Origin: Phycisphaerae bacterium
Lineage (GTDB): Bacteria; Planctomycetota; Phycisphaerae; FEN-1346; JAACEH01
Direction: 5' to 3'
Length of the DNA: 64,000 nucleotides
Assembly: GCA_012729015.1 (NCBI GenBank)
Contig: JAAYDY010000044.1
Coordinates: 83,891-147,890, forward strand
Within the stretch, counting starts at the first letter, position 1; the number at the start of each line of letters is the position of its first letter. Of the stretch, positions 1 through 8,524 are shown piece after piece. The translations under genes and the position numbers were made by a program. The notes under the pieces are model-generated. The model was not told the DNA's origin. It saw only the letters and a list, made by a program, of their open reading frames with translations, and did not search any database.

Positions 1-779
1 AGAGCGAGCACATAATCCTGCGGCGCAATCGTTTCGTCGGCTATCGTGACGTGACCGGCGGCAACCCCGACATCACCCAGCGAGGAGCCATCCGCATCGG
101 CGGCGGCGCGACCAACGGCCGCGTTTATCACAATCTGTTCCATGACAACCAGCGAACGATCACCAGCTTCAACATGGGCAAGCCCGTGCCCGGCAACGTG
201 TGGAAGAACAACATCCTCTTCGACAACGCACAGACCGCATTCCTCGGCTTCAAAGACCTCCAGGGGCAGAATCGCATGCCGTTCCTTCACAATGTCCTGC
301 GAGGCAAGGCCGCTGGAGAGAAGCTCATCCAACTCGACAAGGAGTTCTATACGCTGCCCGAGGCGGCCGAGAAGTTCCCCGACCTCTATCGCGGCAACCT
401 GGACGCAGACCCGCAGTTCATCGACGCGGCAAAAGAGGATTTCCGCTTGAAGGATGCCTCGCCTTGCATCGACGCCGGCACAAGCCTGGCCGTGGCGACC
501 GCCGGCGGCCGCGGCAGGACAATCCCCGTTGACGATCCGCTCTGCTTCTGTGACGGTTGGGAACTGATCGACGGCGACGAGGTCGTTGTCGGCGCCAACG
601 CCCCCGCCAGAGTCGTCCAGGTCGATGACCAGAAGAAGACGCTCACGCTCGACCGCGATATTGCATGGAGCAGCGGCGACCCCGTCTCCCAGCCGTACTC
701 CGGGAAGGCCCCGGACATCGGTCCGTGTGAGTTCGAGGCGTCCTCGGCACAGGAGCCTCATGGCCTTGGTCAGCACTGA
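1..779 (+). CDS. Right-handed beta-helix protein, C-terminal part (5' truncated)
   Basis: The reading frame is open from the left edge (first full codon at base 3) to a stop at 777-779, so the N-terminus lies outside the window. The visible ~259 residues hold short turns typical of parallel beta-helix proteins (GRVYHNLFHDN, VWKNNILFDN) and the phrases DADPQFIDAAKEDFRLKDAS and PCIDAGT, which commonly end secreted planctomycete beta-helix proteins. A carbohydrate-binding or polysaccharide-lyase-like extracellular role is typical of the fold, but no catalytic residue can be assigned. The next gene starts 40 bases downstream on the same strand, so co-transcription is likely. Confidence 0.7.
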   Translation, partial: SEHIILRRNRFVGYRDVTGGNPDITQRGAIRIGGGATNGRVYHNLFHDNQRTITSFNMGKPVPGNVWKNNILFDNAQTAFLGFKDLQGQNRMPFLHNVLRGKAAGEKLIQLDKEFYTLPEAAEKFPDLYRGNLDADPQFIDAAKEDFRLKDASPCIDAGTSLAVATAGGRGRTIPVDDPLCFCDGWELIDGDEVVVGANAPARVVQVDDQKKTLTLDRDIAWSSGDPVSQPYSGKAPDIGPCEFEASSAQEPHGLGQH

Positions 780-819
780 CGTCATCCGACGGACGAAGGG
801 ACACAGAACGGCGGTAATC

Positions 820-1599
820 ATGACTCCAGACGCACCGATCATCGACATCCACACGCACTACCCGTTCGGCAAGGCCGAACCCGATCCGGATCAGCTCGCG
901 CGGATCCTCGCGCGTGCCGGGCGTTTCGGCGTCGGACGCCTGTGCATTCTCGGCGACGTGATCCGGTTCGGGTACGCGCCGACGGCCGACGAGGTCCGGC
1001 GGATCAACGATCTGACCGACGCCATGGTCCGCCTGCACCCGGAGTCGCTCATCGGGTTCTGCTTCCTGAATCCGCTTCAGAGCAAGGGCAACTGCCTGCG
1101 CGAAATGGACCGTTGCGTGACGAAGCTGGGGTTCCGCGGCATCAAGCTCTGGGTCGCGCTGAACTGCCGCAGCCACAGGCTGGACCCCATCATGGCTCGC
1201 GCCGCCGAGCTTGGCGTCCCGGTTCTGCACCATGCCTGGTACAGCGCGCTGGGGCACGAGGCCGACGAATCGACGCCGGCCGACATCGCCGACCTGGCCA
1301 CGCGGTTTCCGCAGACGAAGATCATCATGGCGCACCTGGCGGGCTGCGGCATCCGCGGCCTCTGCGACATCGCCCCCTTCCCCAACGTGTCCGTCGATAC
1401 GGCCGGCGCGGGCCCTGTGGCCGGACTGACCGAAGAGGCCGTCGCACGTCTGGGCGCCCACCGTGTGGTCTTCGGCACCGACATTCCGATGCGCGATTTC
1501 AGTTCCGTGCTCGGCCGCATCTACGGGGCTCGCATCACCGCCGCGGACCGGCGACGGATTCTGACGCTGAACGCCAGAGCACTGCTGGGGATACGCTGA
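820..1599 (+). CDS. Amidohydrolase-family TIM-barrel metal-dependent hydrolase
   Basis: This 259-residue protein is a compact amidohydrolase (Amidohydro_2 type). The metal-site pattern is complete: HxH in IDIHTHY near the N-terminus, a strand-end lysine region GIKLW, histidines in VLHHAW and IMAHLAG, and the final aspartate in VFGTDIP. The family hydrolyses or decarboxylates small carbonyl or lactone substrates; the substrate here is unknown. The ATG at 820 is chosen because the HxH strand follows within ten residues, as usual, while the longer upstream frame runs into the preceding gene. The stop overlaps the start of the next gene as TGATG, indicating translational coupling. No signal peptide is visible, so it is probably cytoplasmic. 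Confidence 0.8.
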   Translation: MTPDAPIIDIHTHYPFGKAEPDPDQLARILARAGRFGVGRLCILGDVIRFGYAPTADEVRRINDLTDAMVRLHPESLIGFCFLNPLQSKGNCLREMDRCVTKLGFRGIKLWVALNCRSHRLDPIMARAAELGVPVLHHAWYSALGHEADESTPADIADLATRFPQTKIIMAHLAGCGIRGLCDIAPFPNVSVDTAGAGPVAGLTEEAVARLGAHRVVFGTDIPMRDFSSVLGRIYGARITAADRRRILTLNARALLGIR

Positions 1600-2366
1600 T
1601 GACGATCTTCGACGTGAACCTCTCGTTCGGGCACTGGCCCTTCCAGGCCCTCGGCACCGAAACGCCGTCGCGCCTGGCCGCTCTCATGGCCCGCGCCGGA
1701 ATCTCCGCCGGGCTGGTCTCGTCAATCGATGCCGTGCTGCTGCCGGCGCCCGACGACGAGAATCAGCGGCTCTTTTCGCTGCTGACGAAGCATCCGCACC
1801 TCATCCCCGTGCCCGTGATCAATCCGCTCCTGCCGCAATGGCCGGACACGATAGGCCGCTACGCCGCGCACACTCCGGCCGTGAAGCTCTACCCGAACTA
1901 CCACGGCTATCGCCTCGGCGACCCGTGTGTTGCGGAACTGATGCGGCAACTCGGCCGGCGGCGCCTGGCGCTCGTCCTGCCGCTCCGGATTGAGGATGAA
2001 CGCTCTCACCATCCGCTCATGAAGGTTCCGGCCGTGCCGGCCGACGACGTTCTCGCCCTCGCCCGGGCCTTCCCGAAGGTGCCGATCGTCTGCTGCTGCC
2101 CGTACGCCCGGGAGGCCGCCAGACTCGTCCGGGGACCGGCCAATCTTCACGTGGACATCTCCATGGTGGACGGCATGGACCCCGTCCAGGCCCTGGTCCG
2201 GGCGGGCTCGTCGCGGCGTGTGCTGTTCGGCTCGCACACCCCATTCCTCTACGCCATGGCGGCCGTAATGAAGGTGACCGAATCGGACCTCTCGCGGACC
2301 GATCAGCGACGCGTTCTTCAGGACAACGCCGCGCGCATGCTGTCGACGGGAGGCAGAGGCAGGTGA
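1599..2366 (+). CDS. Amidohydrolase-like protein with altered metal site
   Basis: This 255-residue protein is homologous in layout to its upstream partner but lacks the usual ligands. The N-terminal HxH strand reads FDVNLSFGHWPF, so the histidine positions are N and L. The terminal FGxD aspartate is replaced in LFGSHTPF. VKLYPNYHGY keeps the strand lysine, and a His-rich segment (ERSHHPLM) could supply ligands in a different geometry. The ATG shares one base with the upstream TGA, so the two proteins are probably made together, perhaps as a heteromer. Whether it is a catalytically dead partner or an enzyme with a different site cannot be told from sequence. Confidence 0.7.
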   Translation: MTIFDVNLSFGHWPFQALGTETPSRLAALMARAGISAGLVSSIDAVLLPAPDDENQRLFSLLTKHPHLIPVPVINPLLPQWPDTIGRYAAHTPAVKLYPNYHGYRLGDPCVAELMRQLGRRRLALVLPLRIEDERSHHPLMKVPAVPADDVLALARAFPKVPIVCCCPYAREAARLVRGPANLHVDISMVDGMDPVQALVRAGSSRRVLFGSHTPFLYAMAAVMKVTESDLSRTDQRRVLQDNAARMLSTGGRGR

Positions 2367-2421
2367 CGTTCGCCGCCCGGATCGTGTGACTGAGAGCCAC
2401 AATCTTGTGAGGTTCCCGCGT

Positions 2422-3672
2422 ATGAGCGTGCAGAAGAGCAGTCTGGCCGTGTTCGGTGGCGCCCCCGCCAAAACGGTTCCGTACACCAAGGGCGTGCGTT
2501 TCGGGCCGGCCGAGGAAGAGGCTGCCGTGGCGGCCATCCGGTCGCAGAAGCTGTGGATGAAACAGGGCGGCACGCGCGTCCCGGCCGTCGAGAAGACCAT
2601 CTGCGAACTCTGGGGCGTGCCGCACGCCATCGCCTGCTCCAGCGGCACAGCGGCGCTGCATCTGGCCGCCGTGGCCTGCGGCGTCGAGCCCGGCGACGAG
2701 GTGATCCTGAATCCCACGACCGACTGGGGCACCATCTGCGGCCTGCTCGCAATAGGCGCCGTGCCGGTCTTCGCCGACGTGCATCCCGACACGTTGAGCC
2801 TCGATCCGGCCGCCGTCGCCGGGACCATCACGCCGCGCACCCGGGCGATCATCCTGGTCCATTTCGCCGGCTACCCGGCCCACGTCAAGGAAATCGTCAC
2901 CCTGGCCCGCCGGCATAACGTCAAGGTCATCGAGGACTGCGCCCAGTCGCCGCTGGCCATGCTGGACGGCCGCCCGCTCGGCGTTTTCGGCGACGTGGGC
3001 GCCTTCTCGGCCAACGACTCCAAGCACGTGTCCTGCGGCGAAGGCGGCTTCGTCACGCTGCACGACGACGAGATGGACCGCATCGGCCGACTCTTCATCG
3101 ACAAGGCCTACGAACGCAACAAGGCACGCGGGCAGACCGACGTGACCTTCCTCGGATTCAATTACCGCATGTCGGAACTCTCGGCGGCGGTCCTCGACGT
3201 GCAGCTCCGCGGCCTGCCGGAACAGATTCGCCGACGCACGGCCTACGCCGAACAGCTTCTCGATGGACTCGACGGGTTGCCGGGGCTTCGTGTGCTGCGG
3301 CCCCTGCCCGGCGGCCGTGGCGCGTACTGGTTTGTCCTGTCCTGCCTGGAGCCCGAGCGTCTGTCGGCCGACCGGGCCACGATCGCCAAGGCCCTGGCCG
3401 CCGAAGGCGTCGCGGTGTGGGCCGCCCTGTCGCCGGCCAGCACCCTTTACGGCACCACGGCCCTGCGCGAGAAGAAGCTCTATCCCCAGGGGCGCACCGC
3501 CCCGGCCGATTTCCTGCGCGACCGCCAGTACGGTCCCGGCCTCTGCCCCGTCGCCGAGCGCGTGGCGGCGAACGTGCTGTCGTTCCTCGTGAGCCCCTTC
3601 TACACCGCCCAGGACGCCAACGAAACGGTAGCCGGCGTGCGGAAAGTCATGGAGTACTACCAGTCGAAGTGA
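2422..3672 (+). CDS. DegT/DnrJ/EryC1/StrS-family PLP aminotransferase
   Basis: This 416-residue fold-type I aminotransferase belongs to the sugar aminotransferase/dehydratase family. Visible landmarks are the SSGTAALHLAAVAC cofactor-binding segment, the aspartate of VIEDCAQS (about residue 172) that contacts the pyridine nitrogen, and the Schiff-base lysine in NDSKHVSCGEGG (about residue 201). Members aminate keto-sugars or, in the AHBA-synthase branch, dehydrate and aromatise aminoshikimates; the substrate is not deducible here. The ATG at 2422 follows a GTGAGG ribosome-binding site; a GTG at 2386 would add twelve unconserved residues. It follows the amidohydrolase pair by 55 bases. Its last 26 bases overlap the end of prfC on the other strand. 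Confidence 0.85.
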   Translation: MSVQKSSLAVFGGAPAKTVPYTKGVRFGPAEEEAAVAAIRSQKLWMKQGGTRVPAVEKTICELWGVPHAIACSSGTAALHLAAVACGVEPGDEVILNPTTDWGTICGLLAIGAVPVFADVHPDTLSLDPAAVAGTITPRTRAIILVHFAGYPAHVKEIVTLARRHNVKVIEDCAQSPLAMLDGRPLGVFGDVGAFSANDSKHVSCGEGGFVTLHDDEMDRIGRLFIDKAYERNKARGQTDVTFLGFNYRMSELSAAVLDVQLRGLPEQIRRRTAYAEQLLDGLDGLPGLRVLRPLPGGRGAYWFVLSCLEPERLSADRATIAKALAAEGVAVWAALSPASTLYGTTALREKKLYPQGRTAPADFLRDRQYGPGLCPVAERVAANVLSFLVSPFYTAQDANETVAGVRKVMEYYQSK

Positions 3673-5269
3673 CGCTCGGCCGGGGCGGCCCGTCGTGAAG
3701 CGTCACACCGGAGTTCTTGTCGCGGAAGTACCGCAGACTCCACTCGTCCGGGAAGAGCAGAACGCGCTGCCCCAGGCTGTCGGTGGCCGGACGGACGCCC
3801 TGCGGCAGCGTCAGGGCGCCGATGTCCGTGCCGTCGCCGAGCCACTGCGTCACGGTCCACGGCGCGCCCTCGAGCCGCGACGCCGCGCCGTACTCGCTCT
3901 CCAGGCGATACTGCACGATCTCGAACTGAAGCGGCCCGACGGCCCCCAGCAGCGGCACCCGCCGCAGCGAGTCCGGCAGGTCGTATAGCTGAACCACGCC
4001 TTCCTGGAGCAGTTGGTCCAGGCCGTCGCGGAACCGCTTGAAATTTGCCGGAACCGGGTTTTCCAGGTACGCGAAGCACTCGGGCGCGAAACGTGGAATC
4101 TCGTCGTAGACGATCCCCTGGTCCTCGGTCAGCGTGTCGCCGATGGCCATCGGCACATTGCCCACGATGCCGACCACGTCGCCCGGATAGGCCTCCTCGA
4201 CGGTCTCGCGGTCGCGTCCGAAGAGCTTGGCCGCATGCGACAGCCGCACCGCCCGGCCCGTCCGGGCATGCGTAACGGTCATGTCGCGTTCGAAGCGGCC
4301 CGAGACCACGCGAACGAACGCCACACGGTCGCGGTGCCGCGGGTCCATGTTGGCCTGAATCTTGAAGACGAAGCCCGAGAAGGCCGGGTGCGTCGGCTCG
4401 ACGGTCCCTGCCCCGTTCCGCCGCGACGTCGGCGGCGACGAATGTTCCAGAAACCCGTCCAGCAGCAGTTGCACGCCGAAGTTGTTCAGGGCGCTGCCGA
4501 AGTAGACGGGCGTGGTGCGTCCGGCCAGCACTTCGGCGCCCTGGAAGTCGGCCCCCGCCCCGTCGAGCATCTCCACCTCGTCGCAGACGGTCCGATAGGT
4601 CCGCTCGTCGAGCCGGTCGCGCACCACGGGGTCCGCCAGTCCGGCCGTCGAGACCGGCGCGCGGTACGCGCCGCCCGGCGTCCGCTCGTACAGGTGGGCC
4701 ATCCGCGTCCGCCGGTCCCACACGCCCTTGAAGTTCGGACCCGTGCCCAGCGGCCAGTTCATCGGGTACGCGGCAATGCCGAGCACGCTCTCCAGTTCGT
4801 CCAGCAGCGCCAGCGGATCCAGCGTCGGCCGGTCCAGCTTGTTCATGAACGTGAAGATCGGCACGCCCCTCTGGCGACAGACCTCGAAGAGCTTGCGCGT
4901 CTGGCTCTCGATGCCCTTGCCGGCGTCGATCACCATGACCGCCGCATCCACCGCCGTCAGCACGCGGTACGTGTCTTCGGAGAAATCCTTGTGTCCCGGC
5001 GTGTCGAGCAGGTTGACCCGATAGCTGCGATAGTCGAACTGGAGCACGGTCGAGCTGATCGAGATGCCGCGCTTCTTCTCCAACTCCATCCAGTCGGAGG
5101 TGGTGGCCCGCTGGTTCTTCCGCGCGGTGACCGAGCCGGCCAGCCCCACCGCTCCGCCGTAGAGCAGGAACTTCTCGGTCAGGGTCGTCTTGCCGGCGTC
5201 CGGGTGCGACACGATGGCGAACGTCCGGCGCCGGGCGATCTCGCGATGAAATGGGCTGTCCTTGCTCAT
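3647..5269 (-). CDS. prfC: Peptide chain release factor 3 (RF3)
   Basis: This 540-residue translational GTPase recycles RF1 and RF2 from the ribosome after termination. The G-domain motifs are SHPDAGKT (residues 21-28), the switch II motif DTPGHKDF and the NKLD base-specificity loop, followed by the extended domain II/III typical of RF3 rather than EF-G. The length matches the family (about 525-540). The ATG at 5269 is chosen because MSKDSPFHREIARRRTF is the usual RF3 N-terminus; the frame extends 29 codons upstream without conserved sequence. The 3' end overlaps the convergent aminotransferase by 26 bases. A minus-strand promoter candidate lies about 210 bases upstream. Confidence 0.97.
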   Translation of the reverse strand: MSKDSPFHREIARRRTFAIVSHPDAGKTTLTEKFLLYGGAVGLAGSVTARKNQRATTSDWMELEKKRGISISSTVLQFDYRSYRVNLLDTPGHKDFSEDTYRVLTAVDAAVMVIDAGKGIESQTRKLFEVCRQRGVPIFTFMNKLDRPTLDPLALLDELESVLGIAAYPMNWPLGTGPNFKGVWDRRTRMAHLYERTPGGAYRAPVSTAGLADPVVRDRLDERTYRTVCDEVEMLDGAGADFQGAEVLAGRTTPVYFGSALNNFGVQLLLDGFLEHSSPPTSRRNGAGTVEPTHPAFSGFVFKIQANMDPRHRDRVAFVRVVSGRFERDMTVTHARTGRAVRLSHAAKLFGRDRETVEEAYPGDVVGIVGNVPMAIGDTLTEDQGIVYDEIPRFAPECFAYLENPVPANFKRFRDGLDQLLQEGVVQLYDLPDSLRRVPLLGAVGPLQFEIVQYRLESEYGAASRLEGAPWTVTQWLGDGTDIGALTLPQGVRPATDSLGQRVLLFPDEWSLRYFRDKNSGVTLHDGPPRPSVTSTGSTP

Positions 5270-5484
5270 GATCCGTCCATTGCCGCCTCTGTGACACTCT
5301 GTCGGACAGGCCCCGTCGGCGGATCCAGGTCCGGGGCCGGCGTCGCAGCCCAGCAACCGTGGGCTATGGGTAACGCTGCCAATCCAGTGGGGGAAGCATC
5401 ACGGCGGCGTGACGCCGCAGAGAGAAGACCCGGCGAGCACACAACGGGTCACAGAACCGTGGTCTGCATCGTTCATGGCAGGGG

Positions 5485-5513
5485 ATTATACCGACCCGAG
5501 GTCCCGCGGGCAA
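5485..5513 (-). promoter_or_regulatory. Candidate promoter upstream of prfC
   Basis: On the minus strand TTGCCC (5513-5508), a 17-base spacer and TATAAT (5490-5485) form a sigma-70-type promoter. It would start transcription near 5478, giving a leader of about 210 bases before the prfC ATG. In the 5270-5697 interval between prfC and the hydrolase gene, this promoter and the hairpin repeat at 5536-5611 are the only recognisable elements. Confidence 0.5.
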
Positions 5514-5535
5514 GCCTGAGTCGCGAGCGGGGGGC

Positions 5536-5611
5536 ATTGACGTTTGGGGGCCGTACCGTGGCACGGGCATCTTGCCCGTGGGTGGCAGGGGCATCCTGCC
5601 CCTGCTTCCCC
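5536..5611 (+). repeat. Dispersed tandem-hairpin repeat, copy 1
   Basis: This about 76-base element matches 52676-52752. It has a conserved GGGGGCCGTACCGTGG head, then two adjacent hairpins. The first is CACGGGCA (5562-5569), loop TCT, TGCCCGTG (5573-5580). The second is GCAGGGGCA (5585-5593), loop TCC, TGCCCCTGC (5597-5605). It ends CTTCCCC. Short open frames over it only translate the repeat and are not genes. The style is that of REP-like interspersed palindromes. It lies 87 bases downstream of the PEP-CTERM hydrolase stop, so it could act as a terminator or mRNA 3'-end stabiliser. Confidence 0.8.
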
Positions 5612-5697
5612 TGGACGCTAATCCACCCTCGCGAGCGGTGCCGTCGTCGGACATGGACGGATACCGACCTACACACTCGGTTGCGACGTTGCCGCGG

Positions 5698-6576
5698 TCA
5701 CCTGCTCCGCGGCTTCCGGGCGATCAGGGCCGCCAGACCCAGGCCCAGCAGGCCCATCGTTGCGGGCTCGGGGACCGCATTCATGACGAACTCGAGGCCG
5801 GCCACCGTGTCGGCGTAACTGGTCGAGTGCCCGCCCGTCGGTCGGTCGATCATCAGGACGTCTGACAATCCGAGCGTCTGAAGCTCGGCCGCCAGGCGGC
5901 GAACGCTGTCCGGCGGCACGACCGTGTCGTTGCCGCCAACGGTGAAGGCGACAGGCATGGTGAACTGTCCCGGGAAGAGCTCCGGGCTGCGCATGGTGTA
6001 CTGCTCGGGCACCTGGGCCTTGGTGCCGCCGTAGCTGGCGGCAATGGCCGACGTGAAGCTCGGGTTGTTGTACTCCATCATGTTGGCCGTGCCATTGGAA
6101 CTGCAAACCCCATCCACGAGGTCCGGATGCAGGGCCGTGAAGATCAGCGAACTGGCGCCCCCCATTGAGGCCCCGCAGAGAATGACGTTTCGTACGTTGT
6201 GCTGACTCTTCAGAAGGCCGATCAGTTGCACCACGTCGGCCTCGGCCGCCGGCCCCATCCACGAAGTCGAGGCCCGGTAGTCGGGCGAGATGAAAATCAT
6301 GTTGTGGTTGCCGGCGACATCGCGGGCGCCGCGGCATTCGTCGCGGGTGTTCGTGGCGTACTGCCAGCGGTCGCTGCCGTGACCGTGCAGGGCAATCAGC
6401 ACGTCGTGCGAATCCGTCGGGTCGAAACCCGTGGGCAGCATCTGAACGTACCGTTGCACCGTGCCGTCGTAACCGGCGATGAACTGGAGATCGACCGGCG
6501 ATCCCAGCTGGCCGGCCTGGGCGGCCACCGATGCACAGACACTCAGCGCGACGCTAAGAACAGCACTCTTCTGCAT
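5698..6576 (-). CDS. Secreted alpha/beta-hydrolase (esterase) with PEP-CTERM sorting tail
   Basis: This 292-residue protein has an N-terminal signal peptide (about 1-21, ending AAQAG) and an alpha/beta-hydrolase body. LIALHGHGSD is the oxyanion strand and GASMGG carries the nucleophile Ser137. Asp217 (GGNDTVV) and His250 (GGHST) complete a catalytic triad in the order found in feruloyl or polyhydroxybutyrate-depolymerase-like esterases. The C-terminus has the PEP-CTERM signal: VPEPATMG, a hydrophobic helix, then RKPRSR. This signal directs processing by an exosortase and export with exopolysaccharide. No exosortase gene lies in the window. The substrate is probably an ester on polysaccharide, which is an inference from the family. 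Confidence 0.85.
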   Translation of the reverse strand: MQKSAVLSVALSVCASVAAQAGQLGSPVDLQFIAGYDGTVQRYVQMLPTGFDPTDSHDVLIALHGHGSDRWQYATNTRDECRGARDVAGNHNMIFISPDYRASTSWMGPAAEADVVQLIGLLKSQHNVRNVILCGASMGGASSLIFTALHPDLVDGVCSSNGTANMMEYNNPSFTSAIAASYGGTKAQVPEQYTMRSPELFPGQFTMPVAFTVGGNDTVVPPDSVRRLAAELQTLGLSDVLMIDRPTGGHSTSYADTVAGLEFVMNAVPEPATMGLLGLGLAALIARKPRSR

Positions 6577-6769
6577 GGCACGATCCCCATCCCGGCAGAA
6601 TCAAGTCGTCATTCCTATGGAACGCCCCGTCACCATCGACGCCGGGAGGCGACTTCACGGATCCGTCCTTGGCACACGCCTTCTACCTGCTTTCCGCCTC
6701 GCCACACAGACATCCAACACCCGTGGTGCAGAACTGCCGCAGTTGCCTTGGGGTGGTGTCAGGCTGAAA

Positions 6770-6809
6770 CACAGGGGGGAAGCCTGCACAGTGTCGCTTC
6801 CCCCCTGTG
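6770..6809 (-). terminator. Perfect 14-bp hairpin, probable terminator
   Basis: The arms at 6770-6783 and 6796-6809 pair over 14 bases without mismatch (CACAGGGGGGAAGC with its complement) around a 12-base loop. The element is 74 bases past the stop of the minus-strand PEP-CTERM repeat gene. On that strand only a short T run follows, so it may act as a terminator or a 3' RNA stabiliser. The rest of 6577-6882, between the two PEP-CTERM genes, shows no other clear feature. Confidence 0.6.
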
Positions 6810-6882
6810 GCCTCTCTCGCGAACACGTTGTCGACTGCATCATGGCTGCGTGGGAAGAGAAAGCCCCGGCCCGCCCACCTGT

Positions 6883-7965
6883 TCACCTCTGCCGGCGGCG
6901 ACGGGCGGCCAGACCCACCAGCCCCAGCCCCAGCAGGGCCATTGTGGCCGGTTCCGGCACCAGGTTGTAGCGCGCCTGCAGGAGTGTCGTGCTTGGCTTC
7001 TCAAGCGTCCAGCCCGACTGGACGCCGGGAATGTACTCGTCGCCGCTCTTGAGCAGGCTGGTGCTGAAACCCTTCATCGCCTGGGTTCCGGTGATCGTCA
7101 GCAGGGTGAACACCTGTCCGTCGTACGGGGTGAACCCAGGGGCCAGGTCCATGTCGATCGTGCCGGCCAGAGTAGCGCTGCCGGCCACAATCTGATCCAC
7201 GCCCGAGGCGTCAACGGTGAAGCCCAGTGTGCTGGTGCCGTACATCTTCAACAGGTTGCCGATGGTGACCGTGGTGGCCCCTGAACCGTTGACGTTGAAC
7301 CGGCCCGGACCGGCTGCGGCACTGTAGGCTCCCAGGTACAGGTTCGCAGCCTCAAACGAGCCGCCCGAGATCGTGTAGGTTCCCGAGCAACCGGCGGCCT
7401 GCCCCAGGAAAACGTAGCCGTTGAAGTCCACCGCCCCGCCGTACTGATAGGCCGTGGCCGTGTGGGCCCGCGAGCCGGTGCCGACGTTGCCGCCGAAAAT
7501 GGCGACATTGCTGGTGTTGGTGCCCACGGTCAGACTGCCGCTGTTGACAATCAACGTGCCGACGGCGTCAATGTACTGGCCCGAGGCCATGTTGAAGTAG
7601 TTGGTGGCCAGCGACACTGTGCCTCCGGTAATAACAAGCGTTCCCGTGCCGCCGTTGGCCCCGATGTTGATTGAGTTACCCGCGCCGGTGGCAGACAGGC
7701 CGCCGATGATCGTCAACGTGCCGTTGGAGCCATCCTGACTCGAAGCGCCTCCGTCGGCAATGCTCAGGGCCGTGGTCGCCAGCGACCCACTGCCGGTAAT
7801 GGTCAGGTCGGTGACCGGAACCGTGTTGGGATAGCAGCCTATCCGCGTGTTCGTTTCCGTCACGGGTCCGGTAATCTCCAGACCCACGCCATCGTAGTTG
7901 GCTGCCTCGGCCACTGCGGCCATAGCCAGCAAGCTCAACACCACCCACGCTGCGTTTGCTCTCAT
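6883..7965 (-). CDS. PEP-CTERM secreted glycine/threonine-rich repeat protein
   Basis: This protein of about 360 residues has a signal peptide (through AVAEAA), then repeated strand-turn units such as NGTLTIIGG, TGTLVITGGTVSLA, GTLIVNSGSLTVG and GTYTISGGSFEA. These resemble the autotransporter-associated or PEP-CTERM beta-solenoid repeats of extracellular proteins. The tail VPEPATMALLGLGLVGLAARRRRQR is a textbook PEP-CTERM signal. The ATG at 7965 has a strong GGGAGGA seven bases upstream; an ATG fifteen bases earlier lies within that ribosome-binding site and is unlikely. The gene precedes the PEP-CTERM hydrolase on the same strand, separated by a strong hairpin. No enzymatic motif is visible; a structural matrix role is inferred. 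Confidence 0.8.
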   Translation of the reverse strand: MRANAAWVVLSLLAMAAVAEAANYDGVGLEITGPVTETNTRIGCYPNTVPVTDLTITGSGSLATTALSIADGGASSQDGSNGTLTIIGGLSATGAGNSINIGANGGTGTLVITGGTVSLATNYFNMASGQYIDAVGTLIVNSGSLTVGTNTSNVAIFGGNVGTGSRAHTATAYQYGGAVDFNGYVFLGQAAGCSGTYTISGGSFEAANLYLGAYSAAAGPGRFNVNGSGATTVTIGNLLKMYGTSTLGFTVDASGVDQIVAGSATLAGTIDMDLAPGFTPYDGQVFTLLTITGTQAMKGFSTSLLKSGDEYIPGVQSGWTLEKPSTTLLQARYNLVPEPATMALLGLGLVGLAARRRRQR

Positions 7966-8524
7966 GGTGCATCCTCCCATTCATGGTCAAAACACCGGAT
8001 CACATTCGACACAGACACACATGGAACTCTTCGAATTGCCTGTTGAAAGGATACTGCGCGAATCCCAGGTCTCCAAACGCGAACGGCGCGCCAGGCAGCA
8101 AAACGCCAAGCGGCTCGTATGGCACCCTAACCCATTGTTGCCAAGTGCCTTACGCGCCGCCGCCGACCGTCCGGCGGCTTCTTCGCCGAGAATGCTCCAC
8201 GGCAACGGAGCCACTCTGACGAAGACGGCCACGAGTTGCTTGAGCAGTTTCTTGAACTGAGGCCGTTTTTCATCATCCAGCGGCCCATCGACAGCGTGGC
8301 ATCATCGCTTAGACCCACGGTGGCGTCACGATGGCCCCCGCCGCACACGCACAGGACGCCCGCATATCGGCGAGAAACGACCGTTTTCAGCGGGTTGCCG
8401 ACACGGTTTCGACGGGTTGACAGGCTGCTACCGAATCAGGGGAATGAACACAGATTGCGGAGCCTGACACGGGCCAGTATACTTGCCGATGTGCAGATAC
8501 CGAGGCCGCAACGGGGATGGCGAC
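7966..8524. other. Divergent intergenic region without recognised gene
   Basis: These 559 bases separate the minus-strand PEP-CTERM gene from the plus-strand regulator. Short frames here lack ribosome-binding sites and codon structure. A candidate plus-strand promoter for the regulator is TTGCGG (8455-8460), 17 bases, TATACT (8478-8483), placing a start near 8490, about 35 bases before the regulator ATG. A TTGACA at 8417-8422 has no good -10 partner. Nothing else can be supported. Confidence 0.4.

Noticed and set aside
5473-5676. Small frames over the repeat at 5.5 kb (and likewise at 52.6-52.8 kb)
   Set aside because: They translate the hairpin repeat itself (GQDAPATHGQDA-like strings), a known source of false genes.
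7898-8260. A plus-strand frame of about 120 codons in the divergent intergenic region
   Set aside because: No ribosome-binding site and it overlaps the signal-peptide end of the PEP-CTERM gene antisense.
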